DNA of 64,000 nt from Saprospiraceae bacterium (GTDB lineage: Bacteria > Bacteroidota > Bacteroidia > Chitinophagales > Saprospiraceae): assembly GCA_016717265.1 (NCBI GenBank), contig JADKFX010000001.1:1-64000 (forward strand), written 5' to 3'. This document shows positions 9,578 through 18,194 of the stretch, in pieces (position 1 is the first letter of the stretch; the number at the start of each line of letters is the position of its first letter). The position numbers and the translations under genes were made by a program. The notes beneath the pieces are model-generated. The model had not been told where the DNA came from. It saw only the letters and a list, made by a program, of their open reading frames with translations, and ran no database searches.

Positions 9578-10820
9578 AGAAAACAATTTTAGATTGGTAC
9601 CAAGGCTTCGATTTCCTGAGTTTCTAAATGACGCTAATTGGGTCGAAGACACCTTAATAAATATAGCTGGGTTTCGGAGAGGAAGTTTTCCTCAACCTTA
9701 TGGTCTGCCTAAATGGTATGATGACATTAATGGTATGCCCTTTATACAGGTTTACGATGTTGGCGAAGATTTTAGATTAAAGCCAAAAACCAAAAATAAA
9801 ATTAGCAAGTTAGGAGCGGAACAGAGTGTATTTATTCCAAAAGGGACTGTAATAATTACAATTCAAGGGTCAATCGGCAGAGTGGCAATTACTCAATATG
9901 ATGCCTATATTGATAGAACTCTTTTGTTGTTTGAAGAATTTTACATAGAATTAGATAAGACTTTTTTTGCTTATTTATTATTCCTGCTTTTTGAAATTGA
10001 AAAACTAAAAGCTCCTGGTGGAATAATCAAAACGATAACAAAAGAAGTTTTGAGTCAATTTGTTGTTAAGCTACCTTCTCCAAAGGAGCAACAAAAAATC
10101 GCTGCTTGCCTCTCGTCTTTAGATGAAGTAATTACAGCCGAGACCGAAAAGCTGGAAATACTGAAAGACCACAAAAAGGGCTTATTGCAAAACCTATTGC
10201 CGCAGGAGGGCGAAACAGTTCCAAAATTTCGGTTCAGTGAGTTTGAAGATAGTGCAGAATGGGAAGAAACTACTTTGACCCAAGTTGCAGATTACGAAAA
10301 CGGTAAAGCCCACGAACAAGATATTGCAGACGATGGCAAATTTATAGTTGTGAATTCAAAGTTCATTTCACAAGATGGCGAAGTAAAGAAATTCACCAAT
10401 ACCGCTTTTTTGCCTGCAAGCAAAGGAGATGTTTTAATGGTGCTGAGTGATATTCCAAATGGAAAAGCCATTGCAAAATGTTTTTTGGTTGAAGAAGATA
10501 ATCGCTACACTGTTAATCAGCGTATTTGCAGAATTACGCCACGAAATGTCAATAGCAAAATTCTATACTATTTGCTAAACAGAAATCCATACTTTTTGGC
10601 ATTTGATGATGGCGTAAAGCAAACCAATCTAAGAAAAGATGATGTTTTGAATTGTCCATTGCTTATACCAGAAGACCCAAAAGAACAAGATAAAATTGCT
10701 GATACACTTTCTTCAATTGATGATTTGATAAACGCACAAAATCAAAAATTGGAAGCTCTGCAACTTCATAAGAAAGGATTGTTGCAAGGTTTGTTTCCAT
10801 CAATAAATAATGAAGAATGA
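9570..10820 (+). CDS. hsdS: Type I restriction enzyme specificity subunit
   Basis: 416 residues with two target-recognition domains, each followed by the conserved helix. The first helix is near 172-215 (PKEQQKIAACLSSLDEVITA...HKKGLLQNLLP) and the second near 367-410 (PKEQDKIADTLSSIDDLINA...HKKGLLQGLFP). The repeated helices form the coiled coil that sets the spacer length of the bipartite site. Overlaps both neighbours by a few bases. Frame intact, with no inverted second hsdS nearby. Confidence 0.93.
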   Translation: MNRENNFRLVPRLRFPEFLNDANWVEDTLINIAGFRRGSFPQPYGLPKWYDDINGMPFIQVYDVGEDFRLKPKTKNKISKLGAEQSVFIPKGTVIITIQGSIGRVAITQYDAYIDRTLLLFEEFYIELDKTFFAYLLFLLFEIEKLKAPGGIIKTITKEVLSQFVVKLPSPKEQQKIAACLSSLDEVITAETEKLEILKDHKKGLLQNLLPQEGETVPKFRFSEFEDSAEWEETTLTQVADYENGKAHEQDIADDGKFIVVNSKFISQDGEVKKFTNTAFLPASKGDVLMVLSDIPNGKAIAKCFLVEEDNRYTVNQRICRITPRNVNSKILYYLLNRNPYFLAFDDGVKQTNLRKDDVLNCPLLIPEDPKEQDKIADTLSSIDDLINAQNQKLEALQLHKKGLLQGLFPSINNEE

Positions 10821-12145
10821 GACCTGAGTTATTAAAAATAAAGAAAGCTGATTTTGAGGATAAAATATTGAGTAAACTCAATAAAGCAGACAAAGCTTTA
10901 TTTGAGAGCAATTATGTATTTGACGGTGCTGAAAATGTTTACAATCTAAAAGCAGGATTGAGTGAAGCAATAACTAACAAACTAACCTTTAAACTCAAAT
11001 CAATTAGCTTCTTACCATTCTTGTCAATAGAGGAATTAGCTGAATATTTACGTGAATTAGATAAAAGATATGTTTTACTATTTGCATACAATGGAACAGG
11101 CAAAACACGCCTATCTATGGATTTCAGACAAAAGGGAAAAGAGTTTGATGCAGACGGCAATGTAACAGAAAGAGACACTTTATATTTTAATGCTTTTACC
11201 GAAGACTTGTTTTCATGGGATAATGATTTAGATGGCGACACACATAGAAGATTGCTCATAAATAAATATTCTGCTTTTATTGCAGGTGTTCGGGCATTGG
11301 ATATGGACAATAAAATTCGGCCTCTTATTCATCGCTACTCAAATTTCAATTTCCTTATTGATTACGAATACAAAGACAAAGACGAAGACGAAAATGAATA
11401 TTGGGCAGTTAACTTTATCAGAGAAGAAATTGTTGCAGGAACTCCTCAAAATGTTGAATTTGTAAAAATTTCAAGAGGCGAAGAAAACCTTTTTATATGG
11501 TGCTTCTTTTTAGCAGTAGCACAATTAGCAATAGATAGGCATCAAAATTACGATTGGGTAAAATACATTTACGTAGATGACCCAGTTTCTTCCTTGGACG
11601 ACAACAATACAATTGCAATTGCACATCATCTTGGCTCTATGTTAAAAAAGGGCAATGGCGATGTAAAGTCAATTGTATCAACTCACCACGCTTTATTTTT
11701 CAATGTTGTATGTAATGAACTTGGAAATAATGCACCACGACTTTTTTTAAGTAAATCTGATGGAGTTTATTTTTTAAAAGACACAACAGACAGCCCATTC
11801 TTTTATCATGTTTCCATGATTCAGGATTTACAAAAGGCAATCAATGCAGATAAAATTTACACTTACCATTTCTACTTCCTCAGAACAATTCTTGAAAAGG
11901 CAGCTAATTTTCATGGCTTCAATGGCTTTTCAGATTGTATAATCATTGACGATGATGATGAAGAAAAGAAACTATTCACTCGAATGGTCAACAACCTGAA
12001 TCACGGTGGTTATTCAATGTTTGAGCCAAAGGAAATGGGAGAAGAAAACAAGAAATATTTCAAACAAATATTCAAGAACTTCAGAACGAACTATAAATTC
12101 AATGAAGACTTACTTGAAAAACCAATAGAAACAGCAACAGCATGA
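10817..12145 (+). CDS. PrrC/RloC-like ATPase with candidate anticodon nuclease domain
   Basis: 442 residues. ABC-type ATPase parts: Walker A FAYNGTGKTRLS near 90, a signature-like ISRGEENLF near 220, Walker B with D-loop IYVDDPVSSLDDNN near 251, and STHHALFF (switch His) near 295. C-terminally, RTILE (R356, E360) is followed 36 residues later by NLNHGG (H396), resembling the R-x3-E...H triad of the PrrC/RloC tRNA anticodon nucleases. PrrC genes typically sit inside type I R-M loci and are held inactive until a phage disables restriction. Here the gene lies between hsdS and hsdM with 4-bp overlaps on both sides. Catalytic activity is inference. Confidence 0.7.
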   Translation: MRPELLKIKKADFEDKILSKLNKADKALFESNYVFDGAENVYNLKAGLSEAITNKLTFKLKSISFLPFLSIEELAEYLRELDKRYVLLFAYNGTGKTRLSMDFRQKGKEFDADGNVTERDTLYFNAFTEDLFSWDNDLDGDTHRRLLINKYSAFIAGVRALDMDNKIRPLIHRYSNFNFLIDYEYKDKDEDENEYWAVNFIREEIVAGTPQNVEFVKISRGEENLFIWCFFLAVAQLAIDRHQNYDWVKYIYVDDPVSSLDDNNTIAIAHHLGSMLKKGNGDVKSIVSTHHALFFNVVCNELGNNAPRLFLSKSDGVYFLKDTTDSPFFYHVSMIQDLQKAINADKIYTYHFYFLRTILEKAANFHGFNGFSDCIIIDDDDEEKKLFTRMVNNLNHGGYSMFEPKEMGEENKKYFKQIFKNFRTNYKFNEDLLEKPIETATA

Positions 12146-13752
12146 CAGACAATAATCAAACACAATTAGGCAATACACTTTGGAAAATCGCAGACGAATT
12201 GCGTGGAGCAATGAACGCTGACCAGTTCAGAGATTATATGCTTTCATTTTTGTTCTTACGTTATCTAAGCGACAATTACGAAACAGCAGCAAAGAAAGAG
12301 TTAGGGAAAGATTATCCAGTCCTTAAAGAAAGTGATAAACGAACACCTTTGTCGGTTTGGTATGAGAACAATCCTGATGATGTTCAGGAATTTGAAAAGC
12401 AAATGAGGAGAAAAGTTCACTATGTAATTGAACCTTCTCATTTATGGAATAGCATTGCTGAATTGGCTAAAACACAAAGCAAAGAGTTGCTTCGCACTTT
12501 GCAAGATGGTTTTAAATACATAGAAAATGAATCTTTTGAAAGCACCTTTCAAGGATTATTTTCCGAAATCAATTTAGATTCTGATAAACTTGGCAAGAAC
12601 TACGAAGAACGAAACAAGAAACTCTGTAACATCATTCAGAAAATTGCAGAAGGCATCAACAGCTTTGATAAAAACATTGACTATTTAGGCGATGCTTACG
12701 AATATCTGATTGGAAAATTTGCAGCAGGTTCAGGGCAAAAAGCAGGAGAATTTTATACACCACAACGTATTTCAGACATTCTTTCTGCCATTGTAACACT
12801 TGACAGCCAAGACCCAAGCAAAGGTGAAAAGAAAAAGATTGAACGAGTTTTAGACTTTGCCTGTGGTTCAGGTTCATTGTTGCTCAACGTCCGTAAAAGA
12901 ATGACAGACGCAGGAGGAACAATCGGCAAAATATTCGGACAAGAGAAAAATATTACAACTTACAACTTAGCCCGAATGAACATGCTTTTGCATGGAGTTA
13001 AGGACACGGAATTTGCAATTCATCACGGAGATACATTAGTCAATGACTGGGAGATTTTAAATGAAATTAATCCTTCAAAGAAATTAGAATTTGATGCCAT
13101 TGTAGCCAATCCACCTTTCAGCTACCGTTGGGAACCATCAGAAGAAATGGGACAAGATTTCCGTTTTAAAAGTTATGGACTTGCCCCAAAGTCAGCAGCC
13201 GACTTTGCTTTTCTGTTACACGGTTTTCACTTCTTGAGTAAAGAGGGAACAATGGCAATCATTTTGCCTCACGGTGTTTTATTTAGAAGTGGTTCAGAAG
13301 AACGCATCAGAAGAAAATTATTAGAGGACGGAAACATTGATACAGTAATTGGACTTCCAGCCAACTTGTTTTTCTCGACAGGTATTCCTGTTTCTATTTT
13401 GGTTTTAAAGAAGTGCAAAAAGTTTGACGATGTTTTGTTTATCAATGCCGTTGACCATTTTGAAAAGGGCAAACGACAAAACAATTTACTACCTGAAAAT
13501 ATTGACAAAATAGTTGAAACATACAGAGACCGAAAAGAAGAAATCCGTTATTCTCGTAGAGTATCAATGGACGAAATCATTAAGAACGAATTCAACTTGA
13601 ATATTTCACGCTATGTAAGCACATCGTTAGACGAAGAAATAATTGACTTAAAAGAAGTAAACAAAAAACTCGTTGACCTTGACAAGGACATAACCAAAGC
13701 AAGAGAGACACATAATAAATTTTTAAAGGAATTGGGACTTCCACCAATATAA
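12142..13752 (+). CDS. hsdM: Type I restriction enzyme methylase subunit
   Basis: 536 residues. N-terminal HsdM helical domain (LWKIADELRGAMNADQFRDY), then the gamma-order N6-adenine methyltransferase: AdoMet motif DFACGSGSLLL near 238 and catalytic NPPFSY near 323. With HsdS it forms the M2S methylase and, with HsdR, the restriction complex. Unusually it is last in an R-S-(PrrC-like)-M order. The stop is followed after 21 bp by the right module hairpin. Confidence 0.94.
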   Translation: MTDNNQTQLGNTLWKIADELRGAMNADQFRDYMLSFLFLRYLSDNYETAAKKELGKDYPVLKESDKRTPLSVWYENNPDDVQEFEKQMRRKVHYVIEPSHLWNSIAELAKTQSKELLRTLQDGFKYIENESFESTFQGLFSEINLDSDKLGKNYEERNKKLCNIIQKIAEGINSFDKNIDYLGDAYEYLIGKFAAGSGQKAGEFYTPQRISDILSAIVTLDSQDPSKGEKKKIERVLDFACGSGSLLLNVRKRMTDAGGTIGKIFGQEKNITTYNLARMNMLLHGVKDTEFAIHHGDTLVNDWEILNEINPSKKLEFDAIVANPPFSYRWEPSEEMGQDFRFKSYGLAPKSAADFAFLLHGFHFLSKEGTMAIILPHGVLFRSGSEERIRRKLLEDGNIDTVIGLPANLFFSTGIPVSILVLKKCKKFDDVLFINAVDHFEKGKRQNNLLPENIDKIVETYRDRKEEIRYSRRVSMDEIIKNEFNLNISRYVSTSLDEEIIDLKEVNKKLVDLDKDITKARETHNKFLKELGLPPI

Positions 13753-13773
13753 CAAGACGAAATGCCAACGCTA

Positions 13774-13841
13774 TTTGCAAGCACATTGCCAAAGCCGCAC
13801 AAGCCAACGCACAACCAAAGCTTTGTCAAAGAGCTTGCAAA
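13774..13841. repeat. Defence-module hairpin, right end of type I module
   Basis: Arms 13774-13794 and 13821-13841 pair except where ACA faces AGA and one further position. The loop starts CGCACAAGCCAACGC (13796-13810), identical to that of the hairpin at 38775. Flanked on both sides by GCCAACGC. Confidence 0.65.
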
Positions 13842-13983
13842 GCCAACGCAACAGAAAAATTGTTTTTAAAAAATTTCCCGACCCTTCAAAAAAAATAAAA
13901 AACGCCACGCACAACCCGACAGACAATGACACTGAAACTCAATACTGACAATGGTTTGCAAGGACGGACGACAGAACACCAGC

Positions 13984-14116
13984 CGGTAACAGCGGTTTGG
14001 CGTAATGGCGGGTTCAGTGCTTCGTATGACAGTTTTGTGGTAGGTTCAAGTGCAGTTCTTCGATTGAACTTTTGTGCTAAAAATCCGCCACTACGCCAAG
14101 CCGCAAAACGTTACTT
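13984..14116 (+). repeat. attC-like site 2 (family E)
   Basis: R'' ends at AAC 13988-13990; arms GCGGTTTGGCGTAATGGCGG and CCGCCACTACGCCAAGCCGC; R' GTTACTT at 14110. No TAnnTTTG; TTCTTCG in the loop at the equivalent position. Confidence 0.75.
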
Positions 14117-14425
14117 GCCACCCTATATAGTTTTCAAACATGATGTTGTGCCTTCATTGTCGCATTTGGTTAAAATCCGCTTTTGGCTTTATAATAAAAT
14201 GCTTAGCTTTTTCTGTTTGCGGAAATTGAATACATTTTCTGAATTTTCAAATAAAGAATAGCTCATAAATAATTGACCACAAGAATATTTGATGTTTAAA
14301 ATGAGAAATAGGCACGCATACCTAAACATGAATACCCAAAATAAAATATTATTCTATTCGTAATATGACTTAATTTATTCAGTTTACTGGAGAATAAGTT
14401 TAAGCCTCAAGTATCAATTGGCGGC
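14110..14425 (+). mobile_element. Non-coding cassette nc-3, copy 1
   Basis: About 315 bp between GTTACTTGCCACC and GGCGGCAAGTAAC with no convincing ORF. It contains TATATAGTTTTC near the start and a CGCATTTGGTTAAAATCCGC segment shared with the leaders of several coding cassettes. Five further copies at 47030, 47805, 49171, 49614 and 50058. Confidence 0.7.
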
Positions 14426-14561
14426 AAGTAACACTGCATACACGCTACCCCGCCAAGCATCTAAATCATTCTCTTTTAATTTTTTTTGGAAATAAATATT
14501 TAAGTTACTATTTTTGACTGCTAAACTTTGGCGGTGCAGCGTCTATGCCAATCCGTTATAG
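14426..14561 (+). repeat. attC-like site 3 (family B/A mosaic) with embedded promoter
   Basis: Left arm is family B (GCATACACGCTACCCCGCC) but the right arm is family A (GGCGGTGCAGCGTCTATGCC), unlike the other nc-3 copies. Promoter: TTG 14486-14488, N20, TATTTTTG 14509-14516. GTT at 14555. Confidence 0.75.
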
Positions 14562-14573
14562 GCTATACCAATT

Positions 14574-15068
14574 ATGAATACATTAATTATCATACCATCC
14601 ATTTTCGGAGTAAGTCTAGAAGTTTATTTAATACTAATAATACTTGCCATTCCCATTTTTTATATTTGGCGTTGGATATTTAAAAAATTTATCAAAAATA
14701 CCAATATTCAAAAAACTGAGATTTGGCTCGCCACGCTTATTACAACCCCATTAGTATATTATTATAGTGTCATCTTGCTTTTTTCTATACTTTGTTATTA
14801 TCCAACTAATAAATTTGAAAAAGAAAAATGGATAATGGATAAAGAACATCGTTACGAACTATCAGATGACATTATTGAAAACAAATTACTTATTGGCAAA
14901 TCAAAACTTCAGGTAATTGAAATTGTAGGCCTTGATTCAAATTGCGATGAAAATGATAAGTGGAAATACTATATAGGATTTGCATCTTGTCTTGGTATTG
15001 ATCCAAGTGTTTTACAAATTACTTTCAAAGATGGAAAAGTAGTAGAAGTAATTCAGTATGAAGGATGA
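14574..15068 (+). CDS. Membrane protein with C-terminal BamE-like domain
   Basis: 164 residues. Two hydrophobic segments (about 5-32 and 50-78), then a soluble tail with LLIGKSKLQVIEIVG and LQITFKDGKVVEVIQYE, a pattern seen in small BamE/SmpA-like folds. The tail similarity is weak and the function unknown. ATG lies 19 bp after the cassette GTT, with the attC-borne promoter about 60 bp upstream. Single gene of its cassette (GTTATAGGC...GCCTATAAC). Confidence 0.6.
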   Translation: MNTLIIIPSIFGVSLEVYLILIILAIPIFYIWRWIFKKFIKNTNIQKTEIWLATLITTPLVYYYSVILLFSILCYYPTNKFEKEKWIMDKEHRYELSDDIIENKLLIGKSKLQVIEIVGLDSNCDENDKWKYYIGFASCLGIDPSVLQITFKDGKVVEVIQYEG

Positions 15069-15087
15069 TAACAAATGAATGCACAGC

Positions 15088-15223
15088 CTATAACACGGCA
15101 TACACACATTCCAGCCGAGACCTTAACCATTCTCTATAATCTTTTTCGTTCAATAAAATTTAATGTTTTATTTTTGGCTTCCGGCCATGTGGCGGGAATG
15201 CGTGTATACCAAATCCGTTATGG
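15088..15223 (+). repeat. attC-like site 4 (family A2) with embedded promoter
   Basis: R'' ends 15094; GTT 15217. Arms GGCATACACACATTCC and GGAATGCGTGTATACC. Promoter: TCG 15146-15148, N20, TATTTTTG 15169-15176, reading into the toxin-antitoxin cassette. Confidence 0.75.
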
Positions 15224-15262
15224 CGCATTTAAAATATCACAAAAAATGACTAATTTTAGGCC

Positions 15263-15502
15263 ATGAAAACAAAAGAAGCTTTCCATAAACTCATTGATAC
15301 TATTGAAGATGAGGGTCTTTTAAATGAGTATTATAATCTTATAACTAGACTAAGCAACAGCCAAGAAGGGGAATTGTGGAATACCCTAACTAACGAACAA
15401 AAAGAGGAACTAATGCTTTCATATGAAGAAAGTAAAGATCCAAAGAATTTAATTTCTCATGAAGAAGTTATCGGCCAATTCAGCAAATGGCTAGAAAAAT
15501 AA
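15263..15502 (+). CDS. Antitoxin of RelE/ParE-type toxin-antitoxin pair, copy 1
   Basis: 79 residues, helical and acidic, ending NLISHEEVIGQFSKWLEK, a C-terminal pattern seen in Bacteroidota antitoxins paired with ParE/RelE toxins. It should bind and neutralise the toxin and probably repress the operon. It overlaps the toxin gene by 16 bp. The cassette (GTTATGGCGC...GCGCCATAAC) is duplicated at 54091. Toxin-antitoxin pairs are common integron cargo and stabilise arrays. Confidence 0.75.
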   Translation: MKTKEAFHKLIDTIEDEGLLNEYYNLITRLSNSQEGELWNTLTNEQKEELMLSYEESKDPKNLISHEEVIGQFSKWLEK

Positions 15503-15780
15503 TTTGGACAAAAAGGGCAACATCAAAATTAGGCTCTTTGACTGAGTATTTAAATCAGAAATGGAGTGAAAACGTTGCCAAACAGTTTATATTAAGAACA
15601 TTTGAGCTTGTAGAACTCTTAAGCAAACAACCAAATATAGGACCGTTCCAAAATTCCGAAAAGAAAATCAGAGGAATTCTAATTTCTAAACACAATAGAC
15701 TATTTTATCGAACAACTTCGCATAAAATCATAATACTAAATATTTTTGACACAAGATCTAATCCTAAAAAACAAGCATAA
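15487..15780 (+). CDS. RelE/ParE family toxin, copy 1
   Basis: 97 residues. IIWTKRATSKLGSLTEYL at the N terminus, IGPF in the middle and HNRLFYRTTSHKIIILNIFDTRSNP at the C terminus follow the RelE/ParE fold pattern (small beta sheet with two helices). Members either cleave mRNA on the ribosome or poison gyrase; sequence alone does not decide which. Start overlaps the antitoxin end. Stop lies 14 bp before R''. Confidence 0.82.
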   Translation: MARKIIWTKRATSKLGSLTEYLNQKWSENVAKQFILRTFELVELLSKQPNIGPFQNSEKKIRGILISKHNRLFYRTTSHKIIILNIFDTRSNPKKQA

Positions 15781-15792
15781 AATGAAAACGCG

Positions 15793-15928
15793 CCATAACA
15801 TGGCATAGACTCTACACCGCCAAGCATCTAAAATCATTCTCTTTTAATTTTTTTGGCAATGAATTATTAATTCCATATTTTTGGCTGCTGAGGATTGGCG
15901 TTGCAGCGTCTATGCCAAAACGTTATGC
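15793..15928 (+). repeat. attC-like site 5 (family A) with embedded promoter
   Basis: R'' ends 15799; GTT 15922. Promoter: TTG 15853-15855, N20, TATTTTTG 15876-15883. The same hairpin follows copy 2 of the cassette (site 43) except for the four bases before CGTT. Confidence 0.78.
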
Positions 15929-15941
15929 CCAACTTTAAAAT

Positions 15942-16469
15942 ATGCTTTTAATAAGATTTATAGCTTTTCTATTTGGTGGATTGGTCTTGACATTAATTGG
16001 ATATTATCTAAGAAAGGAAAAGAAATTTTTGGGATTTACTTTTATGATTCTTGGTCTTTTTCTAATCTATACAATAACTATTGGTCCATTATCCAAGAGT
16101 AAGGATAGAATTTTAGCAATAACCAACATTGATTCTGTACAAGTTAAGAATATAAAACTTTTACCATCGCATGATAACCCCAAAAGAACAATTAATACAG
16201 AGATAATAATTAATGATAGGGATGAAATTAACCAACTATGTAAAGGATTGAATGGTGCTGTTGAAGAAGGAGAAGGGTTTTTAAAATCCCCAGAATGGCA
16301 ATGTATAATAGTAGTCGAATTGAATTCAAATGAACAATTAAAATTTGGAGTAAACAGAATAGATGAAGTAACTGGATTGAATGTTTCCTCCAATGGAGAA
16401 TCGGGCTGGCATTATGGCAACCTTAGGGCTGATGAATTCGGGAGGAGAATCGGAAACATCGTGAAATAA
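15942..16469 (+). CDS. Hypothetical membrane protein, copy 1
   Basis: 175 residues. Two transmembrane segments at about 3-22 and 28-47, then a soluble domain of about 120 residues (IINDRDEINQLCKGLN, ESGWHYGNLRADEFGRRIG). I do not recognise the family. ATG is 20 bp after the cassette GTT. An identical protein lies at 22643-23170 in a second copy of this cassette with its own downstream hairpin. Confidence 0.7.
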   Translation: MLLIRFIAFLFGGLVLTLIGYYLRKEKKFLGFTFMILGLFLIYTITIGPLSKSKDRILAITNIDSVQVKNIKLLPSHDNPKRTINTEIIINDRDEINQLCKGLNGAVEEGEGFLKSPEWQCIIVVELNSNEQLKFGVNRIDEVTGLNVSSNGESGWHYGNLRADEFGRRIGNIVK

Positions 16470-16477
16470 AAAGCTGG

Positions 16478-16612
16478 CCATAACAGGCTATACACTCTAC
16501 CCCGCCTACATCTTTATGATTCTCTTTTAATTTTTTCGGTAAGTAAAAATTATTTTTTACTTTTGGATGCCAAGCGATTGGCGGGGCAGCGTGTATAGCC
16601 AATCCGTTATGA
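16478..16612 (+). repeat. attC-like site 6 (family B) with embedded promoter
   Basis: R'' ends 16484; GTT 16606. Arms GGCTATACACTCTACCCCGCC and GGCGGGGCAGCGTGTATAGCC. Promoter: TCG 16536-16538, N19, TACTTTTG 16558-16565. Confidence 0.78.
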
Positions 16613-16836
16613 GAGACCAGCCAGATGTTTATGTGACTTGCTCTCATCCAATAAGATTATACTGATGGGTGTGAATTCAAAATTTAACATGTTAATTGAT
16701 ACACAAACACAACCATTTTAAAACGCAATATTGTGATGCAAACCAAACATAATTATACAAAATAATATACAATTTCTAAATGAAAATGATTTTTGTGTGA
16801 GCATGTGAAATGGGTGTCGTAACAAATCTTGGCCTC
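16606..16836 (+). mobile_element. Non-coding cassette nc-1, copy 1
   Basis: About 230 bp between GTTATGAGAG and CTCTCATAAC, with no convincing ORF on either strand. It carries a reverse-strand promoter-like pair (next entry). Further copies at 18864, 21932, 44590 (variant), 53367 and 53729. Confidence 0.72.
16744..16772 (-). promoter_or_regulatory. Candidate reverse-strand promoter inside nc-1
   Basis: On the minus strand TTG (16772-16770), N18, TATGTTTG (16751-16744) fits the Bacteroidota consensus and points back towards the preceding cassette. The same sequence is kept in the other nc-1 copies. An antisense or small RNA would start near 16737. Confidence 0.4.
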
Positions 16837-16974
16837 TCATAACACAGCATAAACGCTACACCGCCAAGCATCAAAAATCATTTTCTTTTAATTTTTTTTG
16901 GCAATTAAGATATAATTTTTTAGTTTTGACTGCTATTCGTTTGGCGGTGCAACGTCTATGCCAAAACGTTGGCG
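16837..16974 (+). repeat. attC-like site 7 (family A) with embedded promoter
   Basis: R'' ends 16843; GTT 16968 (GTTG core). Promoter: TTG 16898-16900, N20, TAGTTTTG 16921-16928. Confidence 0.78.
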
Positions 16975-17118
16975 GTAATTGAATTTATATATTGTGCGCA
17001 CGATAAAATCTAGTTTAAATTAAATTGATTATGCAACTACAATTAATAAATTATGCAGTATATTATATTTAAAACGAATTACTATATCTTATTTTTGAAC
17101 TTGTTTTTTTGGGGATTT

Positions 17119-17550
17119 ATGAAAATTAAAGTTATTTTAGCCTTATATTTATTAGTTGCTTTCTGTAGTTGCGAAATGGAAAATTCGGTGGCTACACAAG
17201 AAGATATAAAAGTGCTAATTGCCAGGGACTGGAGATTTAAAGAAAAGCCTCAAACTAATTTAAGCAATTTTATGGGTCATGTTGAAAATAGGACAGTTTT
17301 TGATGGTAGTGAGATTATATCATTTAAATCAGATAGTTCATTTCTAGTAAACCAGATTAAATATGGAAAATGGATATTGAATAGAACTGATTCCCTTATT
17401 GAAATAACTCAAATTTCAAATAATGAATATACGTGTTGTGGTATAGGTCAAACAACTATGGGGTGGGAAATAAAGGTCGTCACAAAAGATGAAATGACGG
17501 TAAATCATCGATACTACAGATTTTTAGATAATGTTTATAAGCTTAAATAA
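17119..17550 (+). CDS. Small lipoprotein, lipocalin-like, copy 1
   Basis: 143 residues from ATG 17119, chosen because it begins a clean signal peptide (MKIKVILALYLLVAFCSC) with the lipobox Cys at residue 18. An upstream ATG at 17053 would bury that signal behind a second hydrophobic run. The mature part is beta-rich (DWRFKEKPQ, SFKSDSSFLVNQIKYGKWIL, GWEIKVVTKDEMTVNHRYYRF), reminiscent of small lipocalin-like Bacteroidota lipoproteins. Function unknown. Probably anchored in the envelope. Confidence 0.65.
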   Translation: MKIKVILALYLLVAFCSCEMENSVATQEDIKVLIARDWRFKEKPQTNLSNFMGHVENRTVFDGSEIISFKSDSSFLVNQIKYGKWILNRTDSLIEITQISNNEYTCCGIGQTTMGWEIKVVTKDEMTVNHRYYRFLDNVYKLK

Positions 17551-17554
17551 CTAC

Positions 17555-17614
17555 CGCCAACATGGCATACACTCAAGCGCTAAAGCGCCTGCGTGTATGC
17601 CAAATCCGTTGGCG
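17555..17614 (+). repeat. attC-like site 8 (short form)
   Basis: Only about 60 bp: R'' CCGCCAAC, a near-continuous stem GGCATACAC...GTGTATGCC around a nested AGCGCTAAAGCGCC hairpin, GTT 17608. No promoter-like loop. Confidence 0.75.
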
Positions 17615-17758
17615 GTAATTGAATTTATATATTGTGCGCACGATAAAATCTAGTTTAAATTAAATTGATTATGCAACTACAATTAATAAATTATGCAGTA
17701 TATTATATTTAAAACGAATTACTATATCTTATTTTTGAACTTGTTTTTTTGGGGATTT

Positions 17759-18190
17759 ATGAAAATTAAAGTTATTTTAGCCTTATATTTATTAGTTGCT
17801 TTCTGTAGTTGCGAAATGGAAAATTCGGTGGCTACACAAGAAGATATAAAAGTGCTAATTGCCAGGGACTGGAGATTTAAAGAAAAGCCTCAAACTAATT
17901 TAAGCAATTTTATGGGTCATGTTGAAAATAGGACAGTTTTTGATGGTAGTGAGATTATATCATTTAAATCAGATAGTTCATTTCTAGTAAACCAGATTAA
18001 ATATGGAAAATGGATATTGAATAGAACTGATTCCCTTATTGAAATAACTCAAATTTCAAATAATGAATATACGTGTTGTGGTATAGGTCAAACAACTATG
18101 GGGTGGGAAATAAAGGTCGTCACAAAAGATGAAATGACGGTAAATCATCGATACTACAGATTTTTAGATAATGTTTATAAGCTTAAATAA
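17759..18190 (+). CDS. Small lipoprotein, lipocalin-like, copy 2
   Basis: Identical to the protein at 17119-17550. Second unit of the 640-bp tandem duplication. Because the intervening short attC-like site has no TAnnTTTG, this copy would depend on read-through or on a promoter within the cassette. Confidence 0.65.
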   Translation: MKIKVILALYLLVAFCSCEMENSVATQEDIKVLIARDWRFKEKPQTNLSNFMGHVENRTVFDGSEIISFKSDSSFLVNQIKYGKWILNRTDSLIEITQISNNEYTCCGIGQTTMGWEIKVVTKDEMTVNHRYYRFLDNVYKLK

Positions 18191-18194
18191 CTAC

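Larger units (their letters stand above)
6283..14109 (+). mobile_element. 7.8 kb cassette carrying the type I R-M module
   Basis: Opens with GTTAGCGGC and closes with GCCGGTAAC (8 of 9 complementary) followed by attC-like site 2. It contains a pair of module hairpins around hsdR-hsdS-PrrC-like-hsdM. Very long for an integron cassette. The imperfect end match leaves room for an insertion into, or fusion of, smaller cassettes. Confidence 0.6.
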
